A stretch of DNA of 64,000 nucleotides from Aeromonas taiwanensis (GTDB lineage Bacteria; Pseudomonadota; Gammaproteobacteria; Enterobacterales; Aeromonadaceae), in assembly GCF_000820165.1 (NCBI RefSeq), contig NZ_CDDD01000013.1, positions 1 through 64,000 of the forward strand. The letters are read 5' to 3'. The position numbers were made by a program, and so were the translations under genes. Within the stretch, counting starts at the first letter, position 1. Each line of letters begins with the position of its first letter. Below the pieces are notes generated by a model that saw only the letters and a list, made by a program, of their open reading frames with translations, did not search any database and had not been told where the DNA came from. Positions 18,302 through 27,819 of the stretch are shown one piece after another.

Positions 18302-18454
18302 ATGCGCTTTACCAATGAAAAAGGGGACACCATGACCCTGGCGGACAATCTGACACTCCACGAGCTGATCGACATGGGGGTCAGCATCTCCGTCTGCGAA
18401 GAGACGGATCCGGACCAGCAGATCTGGCTGGCGGAGCCCGAAGACGAGCAGTAG
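18302..18454 (+). CDS. small uncharacterised protein (50 residues)
   Basis: A 50-codon ORF beginning MRFTNEKGDTM and ending WLAEPEDEQ, acidic and Asp/Glu-rich. GGAGAGGAC lies about 8 bases before the ATG, and an intrinsic terminator follows, so it looks like a real short gene. It comes 36 bases after the glycosyltransferase and may be the last gene of that operon. An internal ATG at 18332 is a possible alternative start. I do not recognise the family. Confidence 0.55.
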   Translation: MRFTNEKGDTMTLADNLTLHELIDMGVSISVCEETDPDQQIWLAEPEDEQ

Positions 18455-18471
18455 AACCGCCTCGTTTATGA

Positions 18472-18502
18472 CGGCCCACCCCCTGGGGGTGGGCTGTTTA
18501 TT
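18472..18502 (+). terminator. intrinsic terminator after the 50-residue ORF
   Basis: GCCCACCCC and GGGGTGGGC pair around a minimal loop, followed by TGTTTATTTT. Confidence 0.8.
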
Positions 18503-18844
18503 TTGTCCTTTCCGCTACCTGGTAGCATGATCTGCTGGCATCCTCCCCCCAGGTCCCCCTTTGTTGCACGTCAGGTGACCAAGTCACTGAATGTTAATAG
18601 CTGTTTGAAATTTCTGACTGTTCTGGCCAGACAAAGCCGTGGACAAGCGTTCACGGGCGGGTTAAGTTGGTTTTTCACCCGCTTTTCGGGTGAATGATGG
18701 AAAACCCCTACTTTTCTACTATCGACGGCTCCGAACTCGCCTGATCTGCCTGCAGACAACAACAAGACTCGGATCGGCGCTGCCGGGAAGCAGCGGACTG
18801 TCGATAGCTTTCGCTTAACGGAGCAAAGCCTGGAGGGCTTTATC
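18503..18844 (+). other. long leader/promoter region of ilvIH
   Basis: 342 bases with no long gene. Visible structure: a hairpin TTCACCCG-CTTTT-CGGGTGAA at about 18674-18694, and the pair CTATCGAC (18719-18726) / GTCGATAG (18800-18807), which could fold the region before the ilvI start. Two very short ORFs occur: ATG at 18591 (MLIAV, stop) and ATG at 18694 ([16 protein letters not shown]). No clear attenuator terminator is seen. In E. coli ilvIH is driven by Lrp over a long upstream region; Lrp sites cannot be called by eye. Confidence 0.4.
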
Positions 18845-20563
18845 ATGGAGATGTTATCAGGCGCCCAGATGGTGGTTAGAGCGCTGGAAGATCAGGGAGT
18901 TGAGCACGTTTTCGGCTACCCTGGTGGCTCAGTGCTCGACATCTATGACGCTCTCTTCGAAAACGGCAAGATGGAGCACGTCCTGGTGCGGCACGAGCAG
19001 GCCGCAGTGCACATGGCGGACGGTTACGCCCGCTCCACCGGCAAGGTGGGCACGGTGCTGGTGACCTCGGGTCCCGGCGCCACCAACTGCATCACCGGGA
19101 TCGCCACCGCCTACATGGATTCCATTCCCCTGGTGATCCTGTCCGGCCAAGTGCCGACCAGCATGATCGGGGAGGATGCGTTCCAGGAGACCGACATGAT
19201 CGGCATCTCCCGCCCGGTGGTGAAGCACAGCTTCCTGTGCAAGAAGGCGAGCGACATTCCCGAGGCCATCAAGAAGGCCTACTACATTGCCGCCAGTGGC
19301 CGCCCGGGGCCCGTGGTGGTGGATCTGCCCAAAGACGTGCAGAATCCGAAAGAGAAATTCCCCTACGAGTACCCCGAGACGGTCTATCTGCGCTCCTACA
19401 ATCCGACCAAGGCCGGACACAAGGGCCAGATCAAGCGGGCCGCCAAGCTGCTGACCGAGGCGAGCCGCCCGGTCATGTACGTGGGTGGCGGTGCCATCAA
19501 CGCCAATGCGGATCACCTGGTGACCAAGCTGGCGGAGTTGCTGAACCTGCCGGTGACCACCACCCTGATGGGGTTGGGGGCCTTCTCCGGTACTCACCCG
19601 CAGTTCATCGGCATGCTCGGCATGCACGGCACCTTCGAAGCGAACAAGACCATGCACAACGCGGATCTCATCTTCGCCGTGGGTGCCCGCTTCGATGACC
19701 GCGTCACCAACAACGTGGCCAAGTTCTGCCCCAATGCCACCGTGGTGCACATCGACATCGACCCCACCTCCATCTCCAAGACGGTGCAGGCCCATGTGCC
19801 CATCGTCGGCTCGGTGGAAACCGTGCTGGAACAGATGCTGGAAGTGATCCGCGAGTGCGGCTTCGACAACGACAAGCAGGTGCTGGAGGACTGGTGGGAG
19901 CAGATCAACCAGTGGCGCTCCCGCAACTGCCTGGCCTACGAGACCTCTCCCACCCTGATCAAGCCGCAGCAGGTGATCGAGACCCTCTACAAGGTGACCA
20001 AGGGGGAGGCCTTCGTCGCCTCCGACGTGGGTCAGCACCAGATGTTTGCCGCCCTCTACTACCCGTTTGCCAAGCCGCGCCAGTGGATCAACTCCGGTGG
20101 TCTCGGCACCATGGGCTTCGGCATTCCGGCCGCCATGGGGGCACAGTTCGCCAACCCGGAAGCCGTGGTCTGCTGCGTCACCGGCGATGGCTCGGTGCAG
20201 ATGAACATCCAGGAGCTCTCCACCTGCATGCAGTACGGGGTGCCCATCAAGATCATCTCCATCAACAACCGTGCGCTGGGCATGGTCAAGCAGTGGCAGA
20301 AGATGTTCTACGGCGGCCGTCACAGCCACTCCTACATGGAATCCCTGCCTGACTTCGTCAAGCTGGCGGAAGCCTATGGCCACGTCGGTATCGCGGTGAG
20401 CGATCCGGCCGAGCTGGAGAGCGCCATGGAGAAGGCCTTCGCCATGAAGGACAGGCTGGTGTTCATGGACATCTCGGTCGATCCGGACGAGCACGTCTAT
20501 CCGATGCAAATCAAATTTGGCGCCATGGACGAGATGTGGCTGAGCAAGACGGAGAGAACCTGA
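18845..20563 (+). CDS. ilvI: acetolactate synthase III large subunit
   Basis: A 572-residue TPP-dependent catalytic subunit making acetolactate or acetohydroxybutyrate for branched-chain amino acids. The start [14 protein letters not shown] matches E. coli IlvI. The catalytic Glu is in [14 protein letters not shown], and the TPP-binding region is [14 protein letters not shown] with [17 protein letters not shown] lies 8 bases upstream. It is coupled to ilvH by TGATG overlap. Confidence 0.96.
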   Translation: MEMLSGAQMVVRALEDQGVEHVFGYPGGSVLDIYDALFENGKMEHVLVRHEQAAVHMADGYARSTGKVGTVLVTSGPGATNCITGIATAYMDSIPLVILSGQVPTSMIGEDAFQETDMIGISRPVVKHSFLCKKASDIPEAIKKAYYIAASGRPGPVVVDLPKDVQNPKEKFPYEYPETVYLRSYNPTKAGHKGQIKRAAKLLTEASRPVMYVGGGAINANADHLVTKLAELLNLPVTTTLMGLGAFSGTHPQFIGMLGMHGTFEANKTMHNADLIFAVGARFDDRVTNNVAKFCPNATVVHIDIDPTSISKTVQAHVPIVGSVETVLEQMLEVIRECGFDNDKQVLEDWWEQINQWRSRNCLAYETSPTLIKPQQVIETLYKVTKGEAFVASDVGQHQMFAALYYPFAKPRQWINSGGLGTMGFGIPAAMGAQFANPEAVVCCVTGDGSVQMNIQELSTCMQYGVPIKIISINNRALGMVKQWQKMFYGGRHSHSYMESLPDFVKLAEAYGHVGIAVSDPAELESAMEKAFAMKDRLVFMDISVDPDEHVYPMQIKFGAMDEMWLSKTERT

Positions 20564-21057
20564 TGAGACACATCATTTCAGTACTGCTGGAGAATGAATC
20601 CGGCGCCCTGAGCCGTGTGGTGGGCCTCTTCTCCCAGCGCGGCTACAACATCGAGACCCTGACGGTGGCCCCCACCGAGGATCCCACCCTGTCGCGCATG
20701 ACCATCGTCACCATGGGTGACGAGCGGGTGCTGGAGCAGATCCAGAAGCAGCTGCACAAGCTGGTGGACGTGCTCAAGGTGTGCGATCTGAGCGAAGGGG
20801 AGCACATCGAGCGGGAGATCGCCCTGGTCAAGGCGCGCGCCGCCGGTGGGGCTCGTGACGAGCTGAAACGGCTGGCGGACATCTTCCGCGGCCAGATCGT
20901 GGACGTGACCCCCGAGCTCTACACGGTGCAGCTGGTGGGCACCAGCGATAAGCTGGACGCCTTTATCAAGACCGCGGCCCAGACCAACGAGATCGTCGAA
21001 GTGGTGCGCTCCGGCGTCTGCGGCATCTCCCGGGCGGACAAGTCACTGCGTCCCTGA
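20563..21057 (+). CDS. ilvH: acetolactate synthase III small (regulatory) subunit
   Basis: A 164-residue regulatory subunit. The N-terminal ACT domain (about 1-75: [20 protein letters not shown], then [15 protein letters not shown]) senses valine and activates IlvI; a second conserved domain follows. Its ATG overlaps the ilvI stop by one base. An intrinsic terminator follows. Confidence 0.96.
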   Translation: MRHIISVLLENESGALSRVVGLFSQRGYNIETLTVAPTEDPTLSRMTIVTMGDERVLEQIQKQLHKLVDVLKVCDLSEGEHIEREIALVKARAAGGARDELKRLADIFRGQIVDVTPELYTVQLVGTSDKLDAFIKTAAQTNEIVEVVRSGVCGISRADKSLRP

Positions 21058-21084
21058 TCCGCTTCGGTTGTCACCTCTGTTCAT

Positions 21085-21109
21085 CAAGGGCTCTTCGGAG
21101 CCCTTTTTC
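21085..21109 (+). terminator. terminator of ilvIH
   Basis: AAGGGCTC-TTCG-GAGCCCTT with a stable UUCG loop and trailing T residues. Confidence 0.92.
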
Positions 21110-21410
21110 ATGGTGGAAGGGAGGGAGAGGCGCTGCCCGAGACTGTCATTTTCTTTCAAATGATCGACAAACTATCCACAAAAGCTGTGGAAAACTCTGT
21201 AGATTAGCGGTGTGTCTGACTTTAGTGTCATGATCTTAAAGGGATATTTCCATGTGATCCTGGCTGGATCGCATTTGTGCAATCCCCTGGCACGGGTGTG
21301 AGCGTTTGCTTATCCCCCGGGCCTTGCCGAGGGGGGCTCGCGGATCGGCAAGCGGATCCGGCAGGGATCCGGTTTTGATCTCGCCGATCAACATACTGGC
21401 GAGCAGCCAT
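21110..21410. other. intergenic region between ilvIH and pta with two inverted DnaA-box-like sites
   Basis: About 300 bases between two convergent terminators, with no gene I can support. CTATCCACA (21172-21180) and the inverted TGTGGAAAA (21186-21194) each match the DnaA box TTATCCACA at 8 of 9 positions. The rest includes GGATC-rich repeats (GGATCGGCAAGCGGATCC and CAGGGATCCGG, about 21340-21372). No origin-like AT-rich unwinding element was recognised. Confidence 0.4.
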
Positions 21411-21439
21411 AAAAAAACCCGCCTCTCGGCGGGTTTTTC
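21411..21439 (-). terminator. terminator of ackA-pta
   Basis: AAAAAACCCGCC and GGCGGGTTTTT around CTCTC. On the minus strand it is followed by seven T, and it lies 23 bases past the pta stop. Confidence 0.9.
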
Positions 21440-21461
21440 ACTGGGTCAGACGACAGGCCGA

Positions 21462-23615
21462 TTACTCGGCCTGGGCTGCCTGGATACCGGTCAGGGCGAT
21501 GGTGTAGACGATGTCGTCCACCAGGGCGCCGCGGGAGAGGTCGTTGACCGGCTTGCGCATGCCTTGCAGCATGGGGCCGATGGAGACCAGCTCGGCGGAG
21601 CGCTGTACCGCCTTGTAGGTGGTGTTGCCGGTGTTCAGATCCGGGAACACGAACACGGTGGCCTTGCCGGCAACCGGAGAGTTTGGTGCCTTGGACTTGG
21701 CCACGTTCTCCATGATGGCCGCGTCGTACTGCAGCGGACCGTCGATGATGAGGTCGGGGCGCTTGGCCTTGGCCAGCTCGGTCGCTTCACGCACTTTCTC
21801 TACGTCGGCGCCGGCGCCGGAGGTGCCGGTGGAGTAGGAGATCATGGCCACACGCGGCTCGATGCCGAAGGCGGCAGCGGAGTCGGCGGACTGGATGGCG
21901 ATCTCGGCCAGCTGCTCGGCGGTGGGGTCCGGGTTGATCGCGCAGTCACCGTAGACCAGCACCTGATCCGGCAGCAGCATGAAGAAGATGGAGGAGATCA
22001 GGGAAGAACCCGGAGCGGTCTTGATGATCTGCATCGGCGGACGGATGGTGTTGGCGGTGGTGTGCACCGCGCCGGATACCAGACCGTCGACTTCGTTGCG
22101 CTCCAGCATCATGGTACCCAGTACCACGTTGTCTTCCAGCTGCTCGCGGGCCACCACTTCGGTCATGCCCTTGTTCTTGCGCAGCTCGACCAGACGGGCC
22201 ACGTAGCGCTCGCGCACGGCCACCGGATCGATGATCTCGACGCGGTCGGTCAGGATCACGCCTTGCTGCTCTGCGACGCGGCGGATCTCGTCCGGGTTGC
22301 CCAGCAGCACCGGACGGGCGATGCCACGCTCGGCACAGATGGCGGCGGCCTTGATGGTGCGCGGCTCTTCCCCTTCCGGCAGCACGACGCGCTTGTTGGC
22401 CTGACGGGCCAGCTCGGTCAGCTGATAACGGAAGGCCGGCGGGCTCAGGCGACGGGAGCGGGTGGACTTGGCGGAGAGAGACTCGATCCAGTGCTTGTCG
22501 ATGTGGCCAGCCACATAGTCCTGCACCAGCTCGATACGCTCGCGGTCATCTTCCGGGATGTCGACGTTGAAGTTCTGCAGGCTGACGGCGGTCTGCCAGG
22601 TGTTGGTGCCGGTGATCATGATCGGCAGGCCGGTGGCCATGGCCTGTTGGCACAGGGCCATCACCTGGGGTTCCGGGTGATAGTTGCCGGTCAGCAGCAG
22701 GGCACCCAGCTTGACGCCGTTCATGGCGGACAGGCAAGCGGAGACGATGACGTCGGAACGGTCGCCGGAGGTGACCAGCAGGCTGCCCGGACGGAAGTGC
22801 TCGATCATGTTGTGGATGGAGCGGGCGCAGAAGGTCACGGTCTGCAGGCGGCGGCTCTCCAGCTCACCCTTGTTGATGATCTTGGCGGCCAGGTGCTTGG
22901 CGAGATCCTTGGCGCGGGGGGCGATCAGCTGGGTGTTCCAGGGGATGCAGCCCAGGATGCGCAGCGGGCTCTTGCCGAAGACCTGCAGCACTTCCAGGTT
23001 GTGGCCGGTGTCGGCGCCGTGGTGGTGCGCTTCGAACATCTCGGTCAGGTCGGGACGGGTCACGCCGTGCTCGTCAACCGGAGCGCCCACCTTGTTGATG
23101 ACGCAGCCCACGATGCGCGGGTTGCTGACGCCACCGAAGTTGGAGCAGGCCAGCTCGATGCGCTCCTTGAGCTTCTGGCTGGAGTCGTTGCCCGGATGGG
23201 TCACGAACACCATGTCGGCGTCCAGCGCCTTGGCGACGTCGTAGTTCAGCTTGTTGGCAAAGGGTTGCTTGTCGGTCGGCACCAGGCCCTCGATCACCAC
23301 CACTTCGGCACCGCTGCTCTTCACGTGCTCTTCGAAGCGGGCCACGATCTCTTCCAGCAGGATGTCGGTGTTGCTAGAGGTGATCATGTTCTCGGCGTAG
23401 GAGAGGGCGAACGGCTCGGGCGGGTTGATGTTGGCGGCGGCGCGGATCACGGCGGTGGAGCGCTCGGTACCGGTTTCACCTGGACGCGGCTGAGCGACCG
23501 GTTTGAAGAAGCTGACATTGACACCGTGACGTTCCATGGCGCGAACGACGCCAAGACTCACGGACGTTACGCCGACACCAGTGCCGACCGGGATGAGCAT
23601 AATAGTGCGTGCCAC
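21462..23615 (-). CDS. pta: phosphate acetyltransferase (long form)
   Basis: A 717-residue enzyme interconverting acetyl-CoA and acetyl phosphate. N-terminal P-loop-like region ([21 protein letters not shown]), central DRTGG-type domain, and C-terminal catalytic PTA domain (about 390-717: [16 protein letters not shown], then [18 protein letters not shown]). This is the long enterobacterial-type Pta. It lies 70 bases after ackA with a hairpin between, as in other gammaproteobacteria. Confidence 0.96.
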   Translation of the reverse strand: MARTIMLIPVGTGVGVTSVSLGVVRAMERHGVNVSFFKPVAQPRPGETGTERSTAVIRAAANINPPEPFALSYAENMITSSNTDILLEEIVARFEEHVKSSGAEVVVIEGLVPTDKQPFANKLNYDVAKALDADMVFVTHPGNDSSQKLKERIELACSNFGGVSNPRIVGCVINKVGAPVDEHGVTRPDLTEMFEAHHHGADTGHNLEVLQVFGKSPLRILGCIPWNTQLIAPRAKDLAKHLAAKIINKGELESRRLQTVTFCARSIHNMIEHFRPGSLLVTSGDRSDVIVSACLSAMNGVKLGALLLTGNYHPEPQVMALCQQAMATGLPIMITGTNTWQTAVSLQNFNVDIPEDDRERIELVQDYVAGHIDKHWIESLSAKSTRSRRLSPPAFRYQLTELARQANKRVVLPEGEEPRTIKAAAICAERGIARPVLLGNPDEIRRVAEQQGVILTDRVEIIDPVAVRERYVARLVELRKNKGMTEVVAREQLEDNVVLGTMMLERNEVDGLVSGAVHTTANTIRPPMQIIKTAPGSSLISSIFFMLLPDQVLVYGDCAINPDPTAEQLAEIAIQSADSAAAFGIEPRVAMISYSTGTSGAGADVEKVREATELAKAKRPDLIIDGPLQYDAAIMENVAKSKAPNSPVAGKATVFVFPDLNTGNTTYKAVQRSAELVSIGPMLQGMRKPVNDLSRGALVDDIVYTIALTGIQAAQAE

Positions 23616-23648
23616 TTATTACCCCTTGTTCATTTTTTGGGATCAGGA

Positions 23649-23673
23649 AAAGGCCGCCCTGGGGCGGCCTTGC
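23649..23673 (-). terminator. hairpin between ackA and pta
   Basis: AAGGCCGCC and GGCGGCCTT form a strong stem. On the minus strand four T follow. It could lower pta expression relative to ackA or act as an mRNA end. Confidence 0.65.
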
Positions 23674-23685
23674 TCTACAGCTAAT

Positions 23686-24888
23686 TTATGCGCCGACCAG
23701 TTCCAGCGCGTCGTGGGCGATGACCCACTCTTCGTTGGTCGGGATAACCAGGGCCTTGGTGGAGCCAGCCTTGGTGATCTCGCCGCCCTTGCCGAAGCGT
23801 GCCTTCAGGTTGGCGTCGTGGTCGACGTCAAAGCCCAGCAGGCCCAGCTTGTTCAGGGTGATCTCACGGATCGGGGCGGAGTTCTCGCCGATGCCACCGG
23901 TGAAGACCACGGCATCCAGACGACCGTCCATGGCGGCGGCGTAGGCACCGATGTACTTGGCCAGACGGTAGCAGTACACGTCCATGGCGCGCTTGGCTTC
24001 TTCCTTGCTGTCGTAGTTGTCTTCAACGAAACGGCAGTCGGAGGTGACTTCGGTCAGACCCTGCAGGCCGGATTCCTTGGTCAGCATGGTGTTGATCTCG
24101 GCAACACTCATGCCCAGTTTGTCGTGCAGGAAGAAGATGATGGCCGGATCGATGTCACCGGAACGGGTACCCATCACCAGACCTTCCAGCGGGGTCAGGC
24201 CCATGGAGGTGTCGACGGACTGGCCGTTCTTGATGGCGCAGACGGAGCCGCCGTTGCCCAGGTGGCAGTTGATGATGTTGAGCTCTTCCACCGGCTTGTT
24301 CAGCTGCTTGGCGGCTTCCAGGCTGATGTAGTAGTGGCTGGTGCCGTGGGCGCCGTAGCGACGGATGCCGTTCTCTTTGTAGAGCTTGTACGGCAGGGCG
24401 TACAGGAAGGCTTCTTCCGGCATGGTCTGGTGGAAGGCGGTGTCGAACACGGCGACGTTCTTCTCGGCCAGTTCCGGGAAGACCTTCAGGGCGGCACGGA
24501 TACCGATCAGGTGAGCCGGGTTGTGCAGCGGCGCGTAGGGGATGGCGGCTTCGATGCCGGCGATCACGTCGTCACAGATGCGCACGGAGGAGGTGAAGCG
24601 CTCGCCGCCGTGTACCACGCGGTGGCCGATGGCGATCAGGTTCTTGGACAGTTCGGGGTTGAGCGGCAGGATCTTGTGAACGATGAAGTCCAGCGCTTCC
24701 TGGTGAGCGGCACCGGCACCCAGATCGGCGTTGCCTTTCTCGCCGTTCAGCTTCCACTTGATGCGGGCATCGTCGAGGTTGAAGCATTCGGCCAGGCCGG
24801 ACAGCAGGTCATCACCGGTGGTTGCGTCAATGACAGCAAACTTCAGGGACGAGCTGCCACAGTTAAGAACAAGAACCAGCTTACTCAT
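23686..24888 (-). CDS. ackA: acetate kinase
   Basis: A 400-residue enzyme that converts acetyl phosphate plus ADP to acetate plus ATP in overflow and fermentative metabolism. The start [17 protein letters not shown] holds the acetokinase signature, with [17 protein letters not shown] and [15 protein letters not shown] (nucleotide and catalytic loops). First gene of ackA-pta, with two palindromes in the divergent region upstream. Confidence 0.97.
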   Translation of the reverse strand: MSKLVLVLNCGSSSLKFAVIDATTGDDLLSGLAECFNLDDARIKWKLNGEKGNADLGAGAAHQEALDFIVHKILPLNPELSKNLIAIGHRVVHGGERFTSSVRICDDVIAGIEAAIPYAPLHNPAHLIGIRAALKVFPELAEKNVAVFDTAFHQTMPEEAFLYALPYKLYKENGIRRYGAHGTSHYYISLEAAKQLNKPVEELNIINCHLGNGGSVCAIKNGQSVDTSMGLTPLEGLVMGTRSGDIDPAIIFFLHDKLGMSVAEINTMLTKESGLQGLTEVTSDCRFVEDNYDSKEEAKRAMDVYCYRLAKYIGAYAAAMDGRLDAVVFTGGIGENSAPIREITLNKLGLLGFDVDHDANLKARFGKGGEITKAGSTKALVIPTNEEWVIAHDALELVGA

Positions 24889-24995
24889 GAATAAATCCTA
24901 TCGCAGATTGGGTTGGGTTGGAGGATGCGCCGGACGCGGTGCGTCCAAAAACAATCAACTTATCCTTATGAGGGTTGGCAATCTGTTGCTTGCCC

Positions 24996-25013
24996 CTTGT
25001 ATAGTGATACAAG
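24996..25013. promoter_or_regulatory. palindrome CTTGTAT-N4-ATACAAG upstream of ackA
   Basis: A perfect 7-bp inverted repeat with a 4-base spacer, 108 bases before the ackA start. The size and symmetry suit a dimeric regulator. The half-sites are not the FNR (TTGAT) or CRP (TGTGA) half-sites, so the protein is not identified. It could overlap an ackA -10-like element (TATACA on the minus strand). Confidence 0.5.
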
Positions 25014-25098
25014 ACCCGAAACTCAGACGTCCCTGACTGGCCAGCGACCGTGCGCCAGCGTAAAAATGGGCGTACAAAGGATAACCTGATTGTTGAAA

Positions 25099-25129
25099 AA
25101 TAACAAAGTCATCCTCAACCTTTGTTATT
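25099..25129. promoter_or_regulatory. inverted repeat AATAACAAAG-N11-CTTTGTTATT before yfbV
   Basis: A perfect 10-bp inverted repeat with an 11-base spacer, 60 bases before the yfbV start, in the 301-base region between divergent ackA and yfbV. It could be an operator with half-sites two helical turns apart, or an RNA hairpin in the yfbV leader. Arms are AT-rich with no T run, so it is not a terminator. Confidence 0.5.
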
Positions 25130-25189
25130 GCCTCTCAAATATTGTCGAGGTTTTGCCGTTAATGCGTTCGAAAAGAGCTCGGAGGTAGC

Positions 25190-25630
25190 ATGAGCATGAA
25201 CATTTTTGGAACTAAATTACAGCAAGGCCGTCATTATATGACTCTTTGGCCGCGCCGTCCCGAGCTTAATTCCATGTTCCCGGAGAATCGGGTGATCAGA
25301 GCCACCGAGTTCGCTCTCAAGGTGATCCCGGCGCTGGCGGTGCTCAGCGTGATGTTGCAGTTCCAGTTTGGCGAACAGCACTACTGGCCTTCCGTCATGA
25401 CCTCCGTACTCTTCCTGCTCAGCCTGCCGTTGCAGGGCTACTACTGGCTGGGGCAGCGCGCCGACACCCGGCTGCCGCCTTCGCTGGCCAACTGGTACCG
25501 GGAGATCAACGGCAAGATGAACGAGCAGGGCGGCCAGCGCCAGCTGGTGGCCCATCCCCGCTATGAGGAACTGGCTGACACCCTCAACGCCGCCTTCAAG
25601 CAGCTGGACAAATCCTTCCTCTACGAGTGA
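25190..25630 (+). CDS. yfbV: UPF0208 membrane protein YfbV
   Basis: A 146-residue inner-membrane protein with two spans (about residues 43-61 and 69-87) and a conserved C-terminus (RYEELADTLNAAFKQLDKSF). In E. coli YfbV also sits beside ackA and has been linked to insulation of the Ter macrodomain. GGAGG precedes ATG 25190 by 4 bases; ATG 25196 is an alternative start. Confidence 0.93.
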   Translation: MSMNIFGTKLQQGRHYMTLWPRRPELNSMFPENRVIRATEFALKVIPALAVLSVMLQFQFGEQHYWPSVMTSVLFLLSLPLQGYYWLGQRADTRLPPSLANWYREINGKMNEQGGQRQLVAHPRYEELADTLNAAFKQLDKSFLYE

Positions 25631-25654
25631 GGCCCGTGGGCCTGCCAACCGGAC

Positions 25655-25679
25655 AAAGGCGCCTCGCGGCGCCTTTTTG
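25655..25679 (+). terminator. terminator between yfbV and yfbU
   Basis: AAAGGCGCC-TCGC-GGCGCCTTT plus T residues, between two convergent genes; it may serve both strands. Confidence 0.85.
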
Positions 25680-25691
25680 ATGCCTGTCGTA

Positions 25692-26192
25692 TCAGGCGGC
25701 CAGTATCTTGCCGATCTCCTGGATGGAGAGTTTGTACTGGCGGGGGCACTGACGCCAGACCGCCAGCATGCGCTGGTATTTGTCCCGCATGGCGATATCG
25801 CTGGAGAGCTCGTCGCAGGGGCAGGGCAGTTCGGGGAAGCGCTTGTCCACCTCCAGCAGGAAGCAGACATAATCCGCCAGCTCCCGCTCCTGGCTGCGGC
25901 TGTAGCCGTTGAAGGCCAGGCGGCTCTCGTTGACCTCGGCCCGGGCACCTGCATCGAGATTGCCCCAGGAGATGGCCAGCGCGTGGTGCATCTCCATGGT
26001 GTCCAGCACCTCCCGGCAGGTGGCGAGATCCAGGTGGCCGAAGCTCTTCTCCAGCTCGAGGATCTGCAGGCAGTAGCCGCGCTCGACTATGGTGCTGGCC
26101 CGCTGGTAAAACGCCGCCTTCTCCGGATTGAGTTTGGCCAGGATCTCGTACTGATTGCTCAGGATCAGGCGTTCGGTGTGGCTCATGTTCAT
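25692..26192 (-). CDS. yfbU: YfbU family protein (UPF0304)
   Basis: A 166-residue cytoplasmic protein of the YfbU family. Conserved stretches are ERLILSNQYEILAKL, IVERGYCLQILELEKSFG, DTMEMHHALAISWGNL and YQRMLAVWRQCPRQY. Its molecular function is poorly defined. The ATG at 26192 gives close to the E. coli length (164); a GTG four codons upstream is less likely. The gene neighbourhood (ackA, yfbV, yfbU) is conserved. Confidence 0.92.
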   Translation of the reverse strand: MNMSHTERLILSNQYEILAKLNPEKAAFYQRASTIVERGYCLQILELEKSFGHLDLATCREVLDTMEMHHALAISWGNLDAGARAEVNESRLAFNGYSRSQERELADYVCFLLEVDKRFPELPCPCDELSSDIAMRDKYQRMLAVWRQCPRQYKLSIQEIGKILAA

Positions 26193-26530
26193 GGGCTGTC
26201 TCACTGGAAAATGAATCTGGGGTCACGTTAACCCATATCCAGGATGAATTTTTTGATCTGGCAGGGGAGGTTGGCGAGAAAAACGGGGAAGAGGGGCCGC
26301 GCTGGCCTGCAAGCTCTGGTTAATTAAATACCGCCGACACAGCTTGCATTTTGTGCCGGGTCGGCAAGAATGGAGGCGTCATTCGGCTCATGCCAGATGA
26401 CCCACCACCAAGGCACCCAACAGGGTGCAAGCAATCCTGATAAGTATCTCGCCGCAGCCCTTGGCTCGCAGGCGGGGCAGGCAGCTGCTTGCCCACCTTC
26501 CTATAAGAGTGGCCTCAGGCCATCGAAGCG
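26193..26530. other. intergenic region with several strong hairpins; possible small RNA
   Basis: 338 bases between yfbU and the bcp terminator with no convincing protein gene. Visible stems on either strand: GCACCC-AACA-GGGTGC (about 26412-26427), GGGCAGGCAGCTGCTTGCCC (about 26474-26495) and GGCCTCAGGCC (about 26512-26522). The 5' part is AT-rich (TTAATTAAATA at about 26319). No known RNA family was recognised. Confidence 0.35.
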
Positions 26531-26574
26531 TGACAACAAAGAGGGCCTGCAACAGCAGGCCCTCTTTGTTGTCA
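26531..26574 (-). terminator. 20-bp perfect stem terminator of gcvR-bcp
   Basis: TGACAACAAAGAGGGCCTGC and its exact reverse complement flank the 4-base loop AACA. It lies 14 bases past the bcp stop. The stem is unusually long; U-rich sequence occurs within the descending arm rather than after it. Confidence 0.75.
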
Positions 26575-26587
26575 GAAGTGGCAGGAA

Positions 26588-27067
26588 TCAGGCGCCCGCA
26601 GACTGGTTTTTCACCAGTTCGAGCACCACCTGGTGGTGATCACTGGTCTTGAACTTGTCGAAGCGATGGCTGATCTTGCCCTCCGGGTCTATGAGGAAGC
26701 TCAGGCGGTGGATGCCGTCATACTCCTTGCCCATGAATTTCTTCGGGCCCCAGACGCCGAAGGCATCGGCCACGGCGTGATCCTCGTCGGCCAGCAGGCG
26801 GAAGTTGAGGTTGTCGCGTTCCTCGAATTTCTTCAGGCGCTTGGCGCTGTCCGGGCTGATGCCGAGCACCACTACACCGAGGGCCGCCAGCTCGCTGTTG
26901 ACGTCGCGCAGGCCGCAGGCCTGGGTGGTGCAGCCCGGGGTCATCGCCTTGGGATAGAAATAGACGAGCACCTTCTTGCCGCGCAGATCGGCAAGCCGTA
27001 CCAGGTTGCCATCCTGATCGGAGAGGGAGAAGTCGGGGGCCTGGGTACCAGCTTCTAGTGGTGACAT
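26588..27067 (-). CDS. bcp: thioredoxin-dependent peroxiredoxin Bcp
   Basis: A 159-residue peroxiredoxin reducing H2O2 and organic peroxides. The peroxidatic Cys46 is in MTPGCTTQAC and a resolving Cys51 lies five residues later, as in atypical Bcp enzymes. FYPKAMTPGCT and FLIDPEGKISHRF are typical. ATG 27067 is preceded by GGAG at 5 bases. It follows gcvR by 17 bases, the E. coli gene order. Confidence 0.95.
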   Translation of the reverse strand: MSPLEAGTQAPDFSLSDQDGNLVRLADLRGKKVLVYFYPKAMTPGCTTQACGLRDVNSELAALGVVVLGISPDSAKRLKKFEERDNLNFRLLADEDHAVADAFGVWGPKKFMGKEYDGIHRLSFLIDPEGKISHRFDKFKTSDHHQVVLELVKNQSAGA

Positions 27068-27084
27068 GGGGTCTCCAAACGCCG

Positions 27085-27618
27085 TCAGGCGTACTTGTGG
27101 TTGATGATGAATTCGAATGACTCGGCGCCCAGTTCGCGGCAGAAACCGGCGAAGGCGGCCTTGGAGCCGCTCTCGTCTCCCTGCTTGGCCAGGTTCAACT
27201 GGAAGTTGGCCTTGAGCAGGTTGAACGGCTGTTGTTCGAGAGTCATGGTCTGCATGGCCTGGATGTCCCAGCCGTGATCGCTGAAGAACTGGGTACACTG
27301 GCTTACGATGCCGGGCTGATCCCGGATCAGCACCTCGGCGCTGGCGCTGATGTCGTATTGCAGCGACTGGTGGCGCTCGGTGCGCTTCATCATGGTGATG
27401 AGATCCCACTCCTGACTGCGCAGGGGGAGGCTGATTTCGAGCTGCATCAGACTGTTCCAGTCACCGGACAGCAGCATGATGAAGGTGAATTCGTTGCCGA
27501 AGATGCCAAGACGGCTGTCGACAATGTTGCAACCGCAGCCACTGACGTGGCGGGTCACCTCATTGACGATGCCAGGCCTGTCCGTGCCGATGGCCGTTAC
27601 GACCAGGTAGTGAGTCAT
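27085..27618 (-). CDS. gcvR: glycine cleavage system regulator GcvR
   Basis: A 177-residue protein of two ACT domains (YLVVTAIGTDRPGIVNEVTRH and, about residue 95, AEVLIRDQPGIVSQCTQFF). In E. coli GcvR binds glycine and counters GcvA activation of the gcv operon. Start MTHYLVV at 27618 is chosen over an in-frame ATG six codons upstream because it matches the family. Divergent from dapA, operon with bcp. Confidence 0.93.
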   Translation of the reverse strand: MTHYLVVTAIGTDRPGIVNEVTRHVSGCGCNIVDSRLGIFGNEFTFIMLLSGDWNSLMQLEISLPLRSQEWDLITMMKRTERHQSLQYDISASAEVLIRDQPGIVSQCTQFFSDHGWDIQAMQTMTLEQQPFNLLKANFQLNLAKQGDESGSKAAFAGFCRELGAESFEFIINHKYA

Positions 27619-27819
27619 AAATCGTCTCTCGTCCATTTATTGCGAATGCGGAGACAGCGAGCGTTGCTGGCGGGCATGACACCCTGCTCCGGGCCCTGTC
27701 CTGCCCTCGTGCATCCATACGTTTTGTGGCGGATGGTAACACGGCTTGTCCCTTGCCTCCCTTGTTTTTCAAAAGGGGCAGCTTTACCATTACGCCCCTG
27801 AAAATCGGGAGAATTATCC

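Noticed and set aside
26370-26652. 89- and 75-codon plus-strand frames over the bcp 3' end
   Set aside because: They run through the terminator and into bcp on the opposite strand, with no ribosome-binding site.
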